This document shows, piece by piece, positions 11,601-20,905 of a stretch of 64,000 nt of DNA. The first letter of the stretch is position 1; each line of letters begins with the position of its first letter. Position numbers and translations under genes: made by a program. The stretch is from Symsagittifera roscoffensis (Eukaryota > Xenacoelomorpha > Acoela > Convolutidae), in contig NC_087064.1 in assembly GCF_963678635.1 (NCBI RefSeq), positions 47,415,346 to 47,479,345 of the forward strand, written 5' to 3'. The notes under the pieces were generated by a model that was given only the letters and a program-made list of their open reading frames with translations, did not search any database and was not told where the DNA came from.

Positions 11601-14600
11601 GAGCAGTAACTACCCGGCTCACTTCTTCCGCCTTGTCTGCGTCGTCGCCTGTTAGTGTCGCGCCGGTACGGGATACTGGAGGGCTGCTGGTTGATGGGAG
11701 TGATGCATTTCCCGCAAGGCCACGTAGGAAAAGCTGTTGAGGGTTAAGTCTTCGCTTCTCGTTGGCGCTGCATCATGGGGTAAACATCTATTAAATAAAT
11801 TGCTTACCCCATGAAATATTAGTTAGAAGACATCATTGAAGTAGCATTTGTTTGTTGCAAAAAACTGCTGCATGATATAGATGGGATAAAACTAAGCAGT
11901 GAAGCAAAGAAACCAAAGATATTTTAGGCAGTTATTGTCGAATTCTATCTTTGGCCTTAATTCCTAGAGCCATTTGTCAAAATTTTCTTGATTTCAGTTT
12001 GAAATGAGATATTAGAGTCAAGAACTAAACCTAAGTTTTTGCATTCTAATTTTTCTCTACATAATACTCATTGATAATAATACGGTCTAATTCTACATTG
12101 TGCTTACCATTTTTTTTGAGAAAAAGTATTAAAAAGCAAGTTGAGTGCTGCTTTATTTTACCATGAATGAGCAGTTTTTGTTCAATGCTTCAGGGTCTGT
12201 TTTTGTTCTACCACTGTGTAACCGATTCTGAATTGAACAGCATGCTCTCAGGAGTTCACTAATGTCGCCTTGTTTCCACTGATGAAATCTTTGTTCAAGT
12301 AAAGCTGAATGTTCTTTAGCCTTGGTTTCAAAGCGTGGTTTCTGGAGTAGGAGAACTGGTTTTATGATGATACTTGACATTGAGACAATTTGGTGCTTTG
12401 TACCTCTCGCAAACTCTTCTAAATGTTGCGTGACTTCACGGATGAATGTTTTTCCTCTTTGACCAGATGGGACCATGAATAAATTCTTTTTCCATGTGAT
12501 GCGTCGAAGATCTGTTTTTTGAAGTCTCCAAACTATGAACGGGCCGTCTGCTGGCGTCGGAGTCTCTCGGATATGTATTTTGATACGGTCTTCAGATATC
12601 TTAAGCCGATCCATGGCCTGTTTTAGTCCGCACGATCGGTCTTCTTTCGCATGCTCTCGTTTGCCGGCTATCGGATCGCTCCTCCGCGCCGGACCCCCAA
12701 ACCCCCCCGGTGCTATGCTCAGTTAAGCAGCAACCACCCAGCTCACATATTCCGCCTTGTGTGCGTCGTCGCCATTGATTTCGATAAATTAGTAGTGGTT
12801 CTTGTTTCATTTTCGGTTTTTCCTTGAATTCTGAATTGTTACAATTCGTTTTCAGCACGTTTTTTTTGCTGTGAAATTACAAACAAGTTTCGTTTCGATT
12901 CGGGCATGTTGTTGAAGAGCATAAGAAACTAAATATTACAGCGTTGAAAACTTGGTTTCTTCGTCTGTATTTTGATATTGATGAAACCAAGGAAGAGCGG
13001 GTTGAATTTGGCAAAACACCAATTGTCTTTTTTCCATTCAGTATCTTCTAGCGCAATGTGTTTTTTTTGCATAACAAGTGTTGAAATTTGCTGAATAACG
13101 TGCATCGTATTCATTCGGTAGTTTTCTAAAAAGTTTAGCACAGACCCACCAAGCGAAATTCTTCAACACTAGACAGCCAATTGGTGAAGACACGTAAGAG
13201 TTTTTTTTATTGGTCAAATTTAATTTGTTCGTTTTTCCTTTTTTAATGTTTGTATAGATATGCGAAGCGAATTGATCTTTTTTGTAGGGCGTATTCAAGC
13301 TAAATTCATTTCCATTCGTCTCAAAATTAGCAATCAGATAATTAAAATGGGTTTCGTCGAAGAACTTACTCGTGTTGCATCATTTGGAATATAAACATTC
13401 AATCCATATGGAATGTTGAATTAGTCCAGATTTTTTTCTCCGATTTGTTCAAATAGTTAATGCTATAATCCCCCATCAAAATCATTTGCTTAGATACAGA
13501 AAGTGCATTATCATTAATCAAATCAAGATTTTCCTGAAACTTAGTAAAATTCGCTCTGTTTGGGTAATAACTTTAAATTATTCAACATTTTTACTTGCTG
13601 GCAACATTAAAATTAGACTTGCATTCAACCCATACTGACTCATGTTTTTCGCTATTAAACAAGTTTAAACCGTCTCTCGATTTTGGGGCCAACGTAACTG
13701 GTATATATAATAAAACATCACCATTTTTTTTCATCACCGAGTGTCTGTCATATTTAAATATCACATGTGTATGGGGTTCAAGATTCCATAAGCTCATGTC
13801 ATCTTCTTTCTTGAGCCACGTTTTTTAAATCTCAAGACTGTTTTTTCACCCATGTTCTGAACAAATTTACTAACCTGCATGCGTTTTCGAATGACTCTTC
13901 GAAAAGTTGAATGGGCAAACTTCAAATTGTTTGAACATAGTTTTTATGTTGATTCGACTATTTCCGAAAAGTTGGGAAAACTTCAATTTGTTTAAACATC
14001 GTTTATATGTTGGTTCAACTGTTTCCTTGGGACCTGGATTGGTTTCTACATCCACACTTTGTGTGAGTAATAGGGTAAAACTGAAATTTTGGGTCAGTGG
14101 AATTGATACCCGCTCAATTTTTTTCAGTTCTGCTGGAAACATTTCTGGATGGGAGCTAACACTACCCAAAAGACTTTTCGTTTGATTTAAGTTTCTATCC
14201 GAAATAAGAAAAAACTAGAAATGACGCAGAAAACAAACTTAAATTTAATGTTAAGCATTGCAGAAGATTGTAAAAATTATTTATTCTTCGAATTTACGCC
14301 CAAGATAAAGTTGGAATTTTTGAAAAAAGTTGTATCATATCGGCGGTTTGTGGATCTCAATTGGGTTGTTGATAGGTTTTTTCATACTCGGTCGAGTTGT
14401 TGTTTCACTTGTTTTTGCTGTTATGGAAAAATTTCAGAATGTTTGTACCGAAATTCCAACTCCACCATCAGAAGGATGCAACCCATCCGAACAAAGATCG
14501 TCATATCATTATTTATAGTACCTTACAAAACTAAAAATTACTTTATTGTCCGATTTTGAAAGGCATCTGATACAAATATGAAGTTTTTGTAGCTGTAATT

Positions 14601-17600
14601 TCCCAAATTTTTTCAAGTTATTTTTTCAAATAACTTTTTCCAACATAATTTTTCAGAAATTAAATTTGACTTCTGTCTTTTTATCCATTCACTATTTTGT
14701 AGCTCATTGGGTTTCGCATCGCAAGTGGTGCGCATCTTTTCTCTGCTTAGTTGAAAAAATGTGGATGAACTTTGAACTCGGGTGTGTTTTAGTTTTTTCG
14801 TTTGCTTTCCACGCAAAATGAGGAACCACAAATAATCAGAAGAATCGGCGGAGTCATATTTCATAATAAAGATTTCTCGTTCGTGATTCGAACGACATTT
14901 AAAAGTTTTGAACAAAAAAACTGTCGAGAAAAGCAGGTGTGAAATTTTGGTTTATTTTCGAGCTAATAAGGTGAGTGTACAGGCTTATAATAGCTTATTT
15001 AAGCTTAGTTTAAGCGGTGAACATTTAGTTTTACTCGAGTTAAGTTAGTTTTTGGTGTTTTTCAGCGACATATTGGAATTCAAAAAATTTTCTTCAAAAA
15101 ATTAAAATTTTTACGATTTTTTTTGTTTTCCAGTCATTTTTCTATGAAAACTGTTTTCCGATTGGCCTATTTGGCTATAATTGTCGCATTTGCCTAATTA
15201 CTATATTTTTTTCGGGTTTTTGGAGACTATGGTCGGAACACTCATTGCTACTTGCACAGTAACCGGCTATCCCTGAACCTGATTTATTTGTTTATTGGAC
15301 TTCCTGATTATTGAACCTCTTCCGTTTTGTTTATCTATCAAATTTTTCCAACATAATTTTTCAGAAATTAGTTTTGACTTCTTTTTTATTCAATTACTAT
15401 TTTGTAGCGCATTGGGTTTTTGCATCGCAAGTGGTGCGCATCTTTTCTCTGCCTCTGGGTTTTATGTTAATTTGAACAATTTTTTCTATAAGTGGAACAT
15501 CACAACTGTAAATTTAACATGTCTGGTTTGAGTTTTTTTGTTTTTTTTCAAATTTTCAAGCAAATTCAGTTCATGGTATGTCGATCTATTAAACTTTTTT
15601 TGCGTTGTTTTTTGGCCAAATTTTTTCCGTTATTTTTTGGCCAAATTTTTTCCGTTTGGGATTATGTGTTTCACTTTGGATGGTCGTAAAATCTTAAATT
15701 TAATGAAATTTTTTTTGACAAGTTTTTTTTTCGGCTCAACAGGTTTTGACTCTAAGTTTGTCGCCGCTTGGTGAATGTTTTTTTTTGTTGTAGGGGTTTT
15801 TTATGTTTTTCATTCGATACAAATATGAAGTAATTTTTTCCAACATAATTTTCTCAGAAATATTTTTGACTTCTGTCTTTTTAAAAATCCACTAGGTTGT
15901 GGCGAAATGTTTTTTTGCTTTTCAATTGTTTGGAAGCTCCGGCTCTTCTCTATGTTATTTTTATTCGGTTCCCCCCTAACTTCACAACTTTTTAATTTTA
16001 CCATGTCTGGCTTTGAGTTTTTTCCGATTTTTTTCGTGTTTTTTTTTAAATTTCCAAACAGTTTCAGTTGATGTTATGTCGACTTATTCAACTTTATTTG
16101 CGTAATTTTCTGTTTTCCGTTTGAGATTTTGTTAAATGGAAAATTTTTCCGTTTGAGATTTTGTTAAAAACGTATTGCCTCGAATGGTATTCAATGACCA
16201 AATTGACCTAGCTGTTTACGTTACAACACAATCCCCCACTTATTCTACATGCGAATGTCAACTCAGTAGAATAAGGCAGCAAGCTTCCGAATCCAAGCCG
16301 TTAACCTTTAAAAGTATTGGGTAACTAGCAGAGTTGAGATTGGTTTTTAAGTTATGACGCATATCGTTAAGAAAAACCATTGTCTTCGGTACGTTACCTG
16401 CTCTTGATTGTTTTATTAGCCAGATAGTTTGCATTGCGATGGAATGTTTTGCACAACGATTGCTTGTCAAGTTTACTTGTCAAGTTTACTCACTTTTCGG
16501 TGTTGTTAATTACCCTTGCCATAAGCAAAGGGTATTGCAAAAGGGTATTGGACTTTTTTCCCGCAAATAACTTTGTTCACAAAGTGGTAAAAATAAGAAT
16601 GGTAAGTTTAGGTTCACTTCATAAAGTCAAGTTTCTTTGCGTTTTCCGCACACTTGGTCTGGAGGTTACGAATACGCTTGGGACGGCAAAGATCCTTGGT
16701 TCGAATCTGACAGGACCTGTTTTTTTTTAAACAGGAAAAATTGTCGTCTTTTTAATTGTCTGCTTATGTTTTGTCGGGTTAGTTATCACATCGTACAATT
16801 GTTTTTTTTTGCTCTTCGCAAGTTACACTGTAGTTGCTTTTAGTGCTTGGTTTTTTCTACTGTTTGTAATTTGATTTTTTCAGTCTTTACTTTGTAAATT
16901 TTCTTTTTTTAATGTTTTTTCTTCCGCTTAAAAAGTTTATTCGGTCCAAATAATTTCGGTTTATGTTTTTTTTTGGTTTAGTGTACTATTTTCGTGTGTT
17001 TTCATTGGAAACGTCATTTTCATGCTCCCCTTTGGATCGCACAAAACGCTACAAATCTGAATAAAACGTAGTTTTTATGACAAAAATTTTTTTCTTTTCA
17101 TTTTTTTCGGCTATAGGTTTCGGCTTAGATTAAATCGGCTGCTTAATGGCCTCATTTTGTATTCTTCGGCGAGCGAAAAAAAAAATTGAATGTGCGTGTT
17201 TATATGTGTTTGGTTTGAGGGTGATTGGAGATGTAGTAACTTTTTTTCGTCGTATTTTTTTTTGATTTTTTTCCGATTTTGCCTCTTTCTTTTTTCTATC
17301 GCAAGTGGCGCGAAGCTCAGCTTCGCCTCTGTGGGGTTATTTGAATACACTGACTGGCTTATGTTTTTCTGCCCAAAAATGCTGACCAGCTCCTAAACAA
17401 TCTGCTTCAACTACCAAAAAAAAACATTGACTGGGCTCCAAAGCTAACATTGACTCTGTAGCTGATACCCCAAACTCGCGAAAATATTCAACGCAGCTGG
17501 GATATTTATTCAATTTTTTTTATTTCGCTCAAGCTTTGTGGCATAATCTACAGCAGCTGGGATATCAAAAATAAAATCCAGACATTTTCGCTTTAAATGC

Positions 17601-19822
17601 AAAATTGTGTTCTGGCGTTTTTGCCAATAAGCAATGTGTTCGGGTTTGAAAAACGGCTAAAAATCTTTCCCGTCATGTTCAGCTAGTATGTGATAACTTC
17701 GAAGTTAACTACGTTAGTCTAATGCTTTGTGCTCGTATAGCGAAGCCGAAATTCACACCAACGGCTGATTCGAATATGCTTGATCGGGTTATGGATCGTG
17801 AAGTCCGGATAAGTTTTTTCTAGGAAGGATGAAATGGTACTTTGTAACAGTTTGTCACGAAAGTCTCCGTTATTGAGTTAATTGGTTCTCAAAATCAAAT
17901 ATGAGCAAAATAACTTCTAACTTCTTATGACTGTTGAAGAAGTTGAAAATATATTAAATATTCGAATGCAAAATAAAAACTGGAAACAACGCTTTTAAGT
18001 ACAACAGCATTGAAGTTCTATAGAGGATTTGTACAATGCTGTTGTCAAATCTTAAATTGATGTTTAATTTTTTCTTTGTTTTTGTTTGAATAAAATTTCA
18101 TATTTTTTTGCTGAATTTTGTATCGAAAGTGGCGCGAAGCTCCTCTTCTTGCTTCTTTTCTGTGTTATTTTGTTCTTCTTATTTTGCTACAAAAATTTTA
18201 GTTTCGACTTTGTATTCTTCGTGCAGTAGCGTCCTGAAGGGGGTCCTTATAGTATTTTTGGAGCTCGGAATAGTATTTTTGGGGTCCTTATAGAGCTCGG
18301 AAAATCAAATTGGTCGACCTAAAAAAAAGGTCCGCAAAGTTTTCAAAAATTTTTGAAACCGCTCCCCCCCTTTAGAAAAATTTTTGCGCACGCCACTGTT
18401 TTCATGAATTACCGTCTGTTAGCAGCATCAATGTTCTCCAGTTTTTGCGTGATCTAGATGTATACATTCATTTTATACAGATATATTTTGCTTATTTAAA
18501 CCGTCATTTAAAAAAGCCAAAATATTTTTAAGGATATCATTTTAGGAGATGGCTGTCTGCGTATCAAATGTGGAGATAGAGTTGGTATTAACCCGGCTAA
18601 AGGATGCGATAAATGCAAGCTGTGTTCAACAGGTATTTTTGCCGATTTGTTTTTCACGTCACGAAAGTGCCTCTAATCTTTCTGTTTTCTATGTATTTAA
18701 GGGAAACCCAATCTGTGCGAGAAAGGTGGACTGAGTTGTTACATGGGCTTGAGTGTTGTAAATGGAGCACTTACAGATTACGTGGTAATAGCAGAGGAGC
18801 TGTTATTCAAAATACCCGATGATCTCAGTTTCGAAAAGGCAGTGCTATGTGAGACTATGTCCACTGTTGTGAGAGGTTATGACCAGATGAAGCCACTTGA
18901 CGAAGTAAGTTTGATTTAAATGATAAGGGTCAGAAAAATAGACAGCTTTAAAAGATTGTGAGTATATCAAGTTGTGTTTTTGATGTGTTTATCTTCGCAA
19001 AATCGTATATCAAGACCAAACAAGATGATGTCAACTTAGCGATCACAATAAAGCTGTTTGCCAGAATACGGTTGCATTTAAAAAGTTTTCACAGGTCACA
19101 ATTGACAAAAAAATGAGTTATTTGTTCAAAAACGGGCTATCTTTGCTTGCTTGGGAATATGGACGGACTAGTAAATATTGGATGCTTTACTCGCAGATCA
19201 CGAACGTCAAAACTATCTTTTCAGAATATTTTCGAACATTAAAAATCTAACGGCTTTTTGGCTTCAGGACTCAAAGATTCTTGTACTGGGTGGAGGTATC
19301 ACTGGTACTTTGGCAGCCAGTTTGCTCATTGACGAAGGATTCACAGATTTCACAGTTTGTCAGAGGTCTCAAGCCAGACAAGAGAACATCAGGAAGCAGT
19401 GTGCTGGTTTCAGTGTTGAAGTCATCAGTCCGGATCAACTGGAAAATGCGTATGACGAGAGCCATGGAGCTCGATCTTTCGGATTTGATGTTATATTCGA
19501 ATCAACGGGGAACCCTGAAGCTGTTGAGAATGCAATGAAGTATCTCAAACACGGTGGGAAGATGGTGATCTTTGGTTGCTCTCCAGTCGATGAAAACATT
19601 AAAGTATCCCTTTTTGAAATCTTCCGCAAAGAACTGACTATTGTCGGGTCGTTCATTCAGCCAAACACATATGAAAGGGCCTTGGAGAAAATAATATCAC
19701 TCAACAGGCAAAACAGACTCGATTTTGATGTTCTCAAAATTCAAACCTATTCATTGAGCGACTATCAAAAAGCATTATATGATTTGAGTTCTAAGTCTAT
19801 CACCAAGGCCATCATTGTTTGA
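8682..19822 (+). CDS. Zinc-dependent medium-chain dehydrogenase (sorbitol/threonine dehydrogenase-like), four exons
   Basis: Exons 8682-8889, 18546-18632, 18702-18904 and 19268-19822 join in frame through GT-AG introns (phases 1, 1, 0) to give 350 residues, the usual size of this family. The N-terminal GroES-like domain carries catalytic-zinc ligands C39 (GICGTD), H60-E61 (GHEAAG) and E149 (LCET). The structural zinc is held by C90, C93, C96 and C104. The Rossmann nucleotide-binding fold starts at residue 167 with GGGITG at 174-179. By family it should be a cytosolic NAD(P)-dependent polyol or alcohol dehydrogenase; the substrate cannot be read from sequence. An acceptor-like tttcag at about 8654 hints at an upstream untranslated exon. 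AATACA near 19918 may serve for polyadenylation. All key residues are intact, so it is probably functional. A broken inverted copy of the last exon lies at 41260-41926. Confidence 0.9.
8951..9007 (+). repeat. 5' motif of the T-rich dispersed repeat family
   Basis: The stretch contains ttgcaatcgggtactagac followed by a T-run and taaataactt. Close variants occur at 16513-16575, 20906-20965, 26460-26510, 28334-28384 and 56493-56540. Here only this head segment is present. Confidence 0.6.
9014..9091. repeat. 17-bp minisatellite, about 4.5 units
   Basis: Units start at 9014, 9031, 9048, 9065 and 9082 with the form ggatattcatttctaga. Variation is limited to one or two positions per unit. Confidence 0.9.
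9440..10110. repeat. ~170-bp satellite, four diverged units, inside intron 1
   Basis: The marker aaccctgtagttgggtgctg or a variant recurs at about 9561, 9728, 9900 (eroded) and 10070. A second marker, tgctcaaatacttttagtt, with a following 'cgagatatgacg', recurs at the same spacing. Units are about 70-80% alike by eye. The ~170-bp period is close to a nucleosome repeat, as in many satellite DNAs. Confidence 0.75.
10290..11075 (-). mobile_element. Degenerate C-terminal part of a non-LTR retrotransposon (LINE) protein
   Basis: Reading the minus strand across several frameshifts and stops gives segments in the order typical of the C-terminus of a LINE polyprotein found in many aquatic invertebrates: VSLQPLITEHLAHRPANSSE, then NARLDISARNF, QCAFFDA, then QENEKKKCYNVMEIEHGVVT near 10720, and finally SSITCLRGSRTF near 10520. 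No frame is open throughout, so this is a fossil. Related N-terminal pieces lie upstream at 11285-11660 and 12040-12790, the order expected for a minus-strand element that lost its reverse transcriptase. Confidence 0.7.
11285..11660 (-). mobile_element. N-terminal fragment of the same LINE family, first copy
   Basis: The minus strand encodes a frame including AMDRLKISEDRIEIHLRETP and TPADGPF, then breaks at a stop after PFKV and again after AGQRG. It is about 85-90% identical to 12425-12775. A run of 16 C at 11569-11584 lies inside the frame and encodes Gly residues. The two copies part company just right of 11650 and 12771. Confidence 0.65.
11569..11584 (+). repeat. Poly-C tract, 16 bases
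   Basis: A pure C run. Its length may be unreliable, as homopolymers are error-prone. The corresponding place in the second LINE copy (near 12700) has a shorter, interrupted C-tract. Confidence 0.9.
12040..12790 (-). mobile_element. N-terminal and pre-RT fragment of the LINE family, second copy
   Basis: A 153-codon open stretch (12614 to 12153) shows LKISEDRIKIHIRETPTPAD, GKTFIREVTQHLEEFARG, then VLLLQKPRFETKAKEHSALL and EQRFHQWKQGDISELLR. This series of a 'LLLQKP' motif, 'KxKEHxxxLExR' and 'W..GDI..LLR' is characteristic of the region before the reverse transcriptase in a LINE family of invertebrates. After a frameshift near 12160 the homology appears to continue with AALNLLFNTFS to about 12040. 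Upstream frame continues with one stop to about 12770. No RT domain survives. Confidence 0.7.
12929..14172 (-). mobile_element. Remnant of a CR1/L2-like non-LTR retrotransposon with an N-terminal 2A-like motif
   Basis: The minus strand gives, from right to left: a 99-codon frame (14169-13870) with DVETNPGP; a frame at 13797-13591 with GDVLLYIPVTLAPKSR and ESVWVEC, typical of the APE-type endonuclease; then, after a frameshift, FTKFQENLDLINDNALSVSK, ILMGDYSINYL and a TRVSSSTKPIL segment of the same domain down to about 13340. Next come FETNGNEFSLNTPYKKDQFA and AKLFRKLPNEYD (13298-13090), the latter resembling the usual C-terminal tail of such elements. No YADD-type reverse transcriptase remains, so a large internal deletion is likely. 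It sits in the dehydrogenase intron on the opposite strand. Confidence 0.72.
14029..14052 (-). other. 2A-like translational recoding motif, DVETNPGP
   Basis: The eight residues match the D-x-E-x-N-P-G-P core of 2A peptides, which make the ribosome skip a peptide bond between the last Gly and Pro. It is preceded by a hydrophobic LLLTQSV, as in known 2A-like sequences. Such motifs are known near the N-terminus of some CR1-clade retrotransposons. This copy lies in a decayed element, so it is probably not used. Confidence 0.75.
14570..15960 (+). repeat. Three partial copies of the T-rich dispersed repeat, 3' ends
   Basis: The phrase tccaacataatttttcagaa followed by gacttctgtctttttat recurs at about 14640, 15348 and 15838. 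In the first two it leads to atcgcaagtggtgcgcatct (near 14719 and 15424). The third ends in an eroded 'gaagctccggctcttctct'. Between them is T-rich DNA with no gene. The motif ctacttgcacagtaaccggc at 15244 also occurs near 60236 (one mismatch) and at 62915. Confidence 0.65.
16510..17345 (+). repeat. Nearly complete copy of the T-rich dispersed repeat family
   Basis: This copy of about 830 bp shows all the recognised parts. First the head (gggtattggacttttttccc near 16543). Then a tRNA-like stretch with box A-like tggtctggagg (about 16653) and box B-like ggttcgaatct (about 16697). Next a T-rich body with a 'tgtctgctt...gtcggg..tagtt' block near 16760. Last a tail, atcgcaagtggcgcgaagct, that contains the perfect 8-bp stem GCGAAGCT/AGCTTCGC at 17310-17326. 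The combination of internal pol III-like boxes with a conserved end suggests a non-autonomous retroposed element, but I see no target-site duplication. Confidence 0.6.
18105..18172 (+). repeat. 3' tail of the dispersed repeat family
   Basis: It contains gtatcgaaagtggcgcgaag followed by an eroded 'ctcctcttcttgcttcttttctgtg', matching the tail described at 17293-17335. Confidence 0.55.
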
Positions 19823-20165
19823 TGTTAACAGGCATATTATTTGTACAATTCATAAATAGATTTTAGTTAGAATTTAGAGAGATCTTAGAGAGAGATTTTG
19901 TAGTTAAAACAAAGACGAATACATTTTTATATTTGGTTTTTTGAGTTGCAGATAATAGTTGTGTATCTAGCTGGTGCTTCAATTAATAACACTAGTGTAG
20001 CGTAGTGTCAGATTGCGTAGTCTACTTTTTTTCCAATTAAATTCGCAAGTAAAAGTGCGATTTCCCCCCCCCCCCCCACCTGCTAAATTTTACAAGTGAA
20101 GTTTTGTTCACATCGGAACGTTACGAAAATGTGAACTAATTAGGCATTGGCAAACATTTTTGGTC
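19823..20165 (+). other. 3' flank of the dehydrogenase gene, duplicated at 41260-41547
   Basis: It holds the probable 3' UTR. The sequence after the stop codon, including gcatattatttgtacaattc and gacgaatacatttttatatt, reappears in reverse orientation at 41260-41547. A 14-C run at 20064-20077 is absent from that copy. Confidence 0.7.
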
Positions 20166-20905
20166 TTCATTTTTAACCTTGTAAAATCCCTCGTTACGCC
20201 ATAAAATTGATGCTTATGTGAGGTGGGGCAGGGGAGAAAAGAGCCAAAAGTGCTTCAATGCATAGCACCGGTAATTTAGTAGCATCTGTAGCTGCTTTAT
20301 TCCTGGCTTTTGCTGGAAGTTTGCAAGAAAGCGTCAAACAGAACACTTTTTGAAATTCTAAGCGGTTTCTGGAATAAAATTTTTTTCGCGCAGTCGCCTG
20401 CAATCATGGATGTTTTTCCAGTTGTCTTTGGCTATGTTTTCCATGCAACTCGCAACTTTTTGACACAATTTTTTCAATTTAGTTCAAGTCCTTCAGTATA
20501 GATAAACTTGTAGGTGATCTAATTGCACGTGGCTCAACCTCTCAAACAAAGCGCACTCATTGACGACAGGTAATAACGATTGAATTTTATGTGATAGTCT
20601 ATTATTGAACCGTCTAAATGCTTGCCTATTATGCAAATAAATTCTTAATTTGGTCCACCGCTGTAGCCTGGTATTTTGCAACCATATTTTTTGCAGTCTA
20701 TTTTCTTTGTTTATACATGCAAATGTTTATATTAGAATAGGAATTCATTTTTTCCAAGGTAACTTGTGCAAAGTTTTGTTCAAGTTTTATAACCTTCGAT
20801 TAGGAACGTTGTTGCTACCGAGTGCTAATTTTTTCCCCGTTAACATCTTTTTCAACAAGATTTAGCTCGTGGAATTGTAACGCGTGTTTCATTTTGCTTC
20901 ATTAC
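20166..20905. other. AT-rich intergenic DNA, nothing recognised
   Basis: Short open frames exist on both strands, but none has low-bias composition, a family motif or splice context that would support a gene. Confidence 0.4.

Larger units (their letters stand above)
8890..18545 (+). other. First intron of the dehydrogenase gene (9.66 kb), filled with repeats
   Basis: The donor gtttgt follows codon base 1 of Gly70, and the acceptor ttttag precedes 18546. The other two introns of this gene are 69 and 363 bp, so this one is greatly inflated. It contains a 17-bp minisatellite, a ~170-bp satellite, LINE fragments on the minus strand, a 2A-bearing LINE remnant and several T-rich dispersed repeats. 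11661-12039, 14173-14570, 15961-16509 and 17341-18100 are AT-rich stretches in which I see nothing further. Confidence 0.85.

Noticed and set aside
17293-17335. A Helitron 3' end (hairpin plus CTRR)
   Set aside because: The hairpin is there but it is not followed by CTRR at the right distance, and no 5' TC end or rolling-circle protein is seen.
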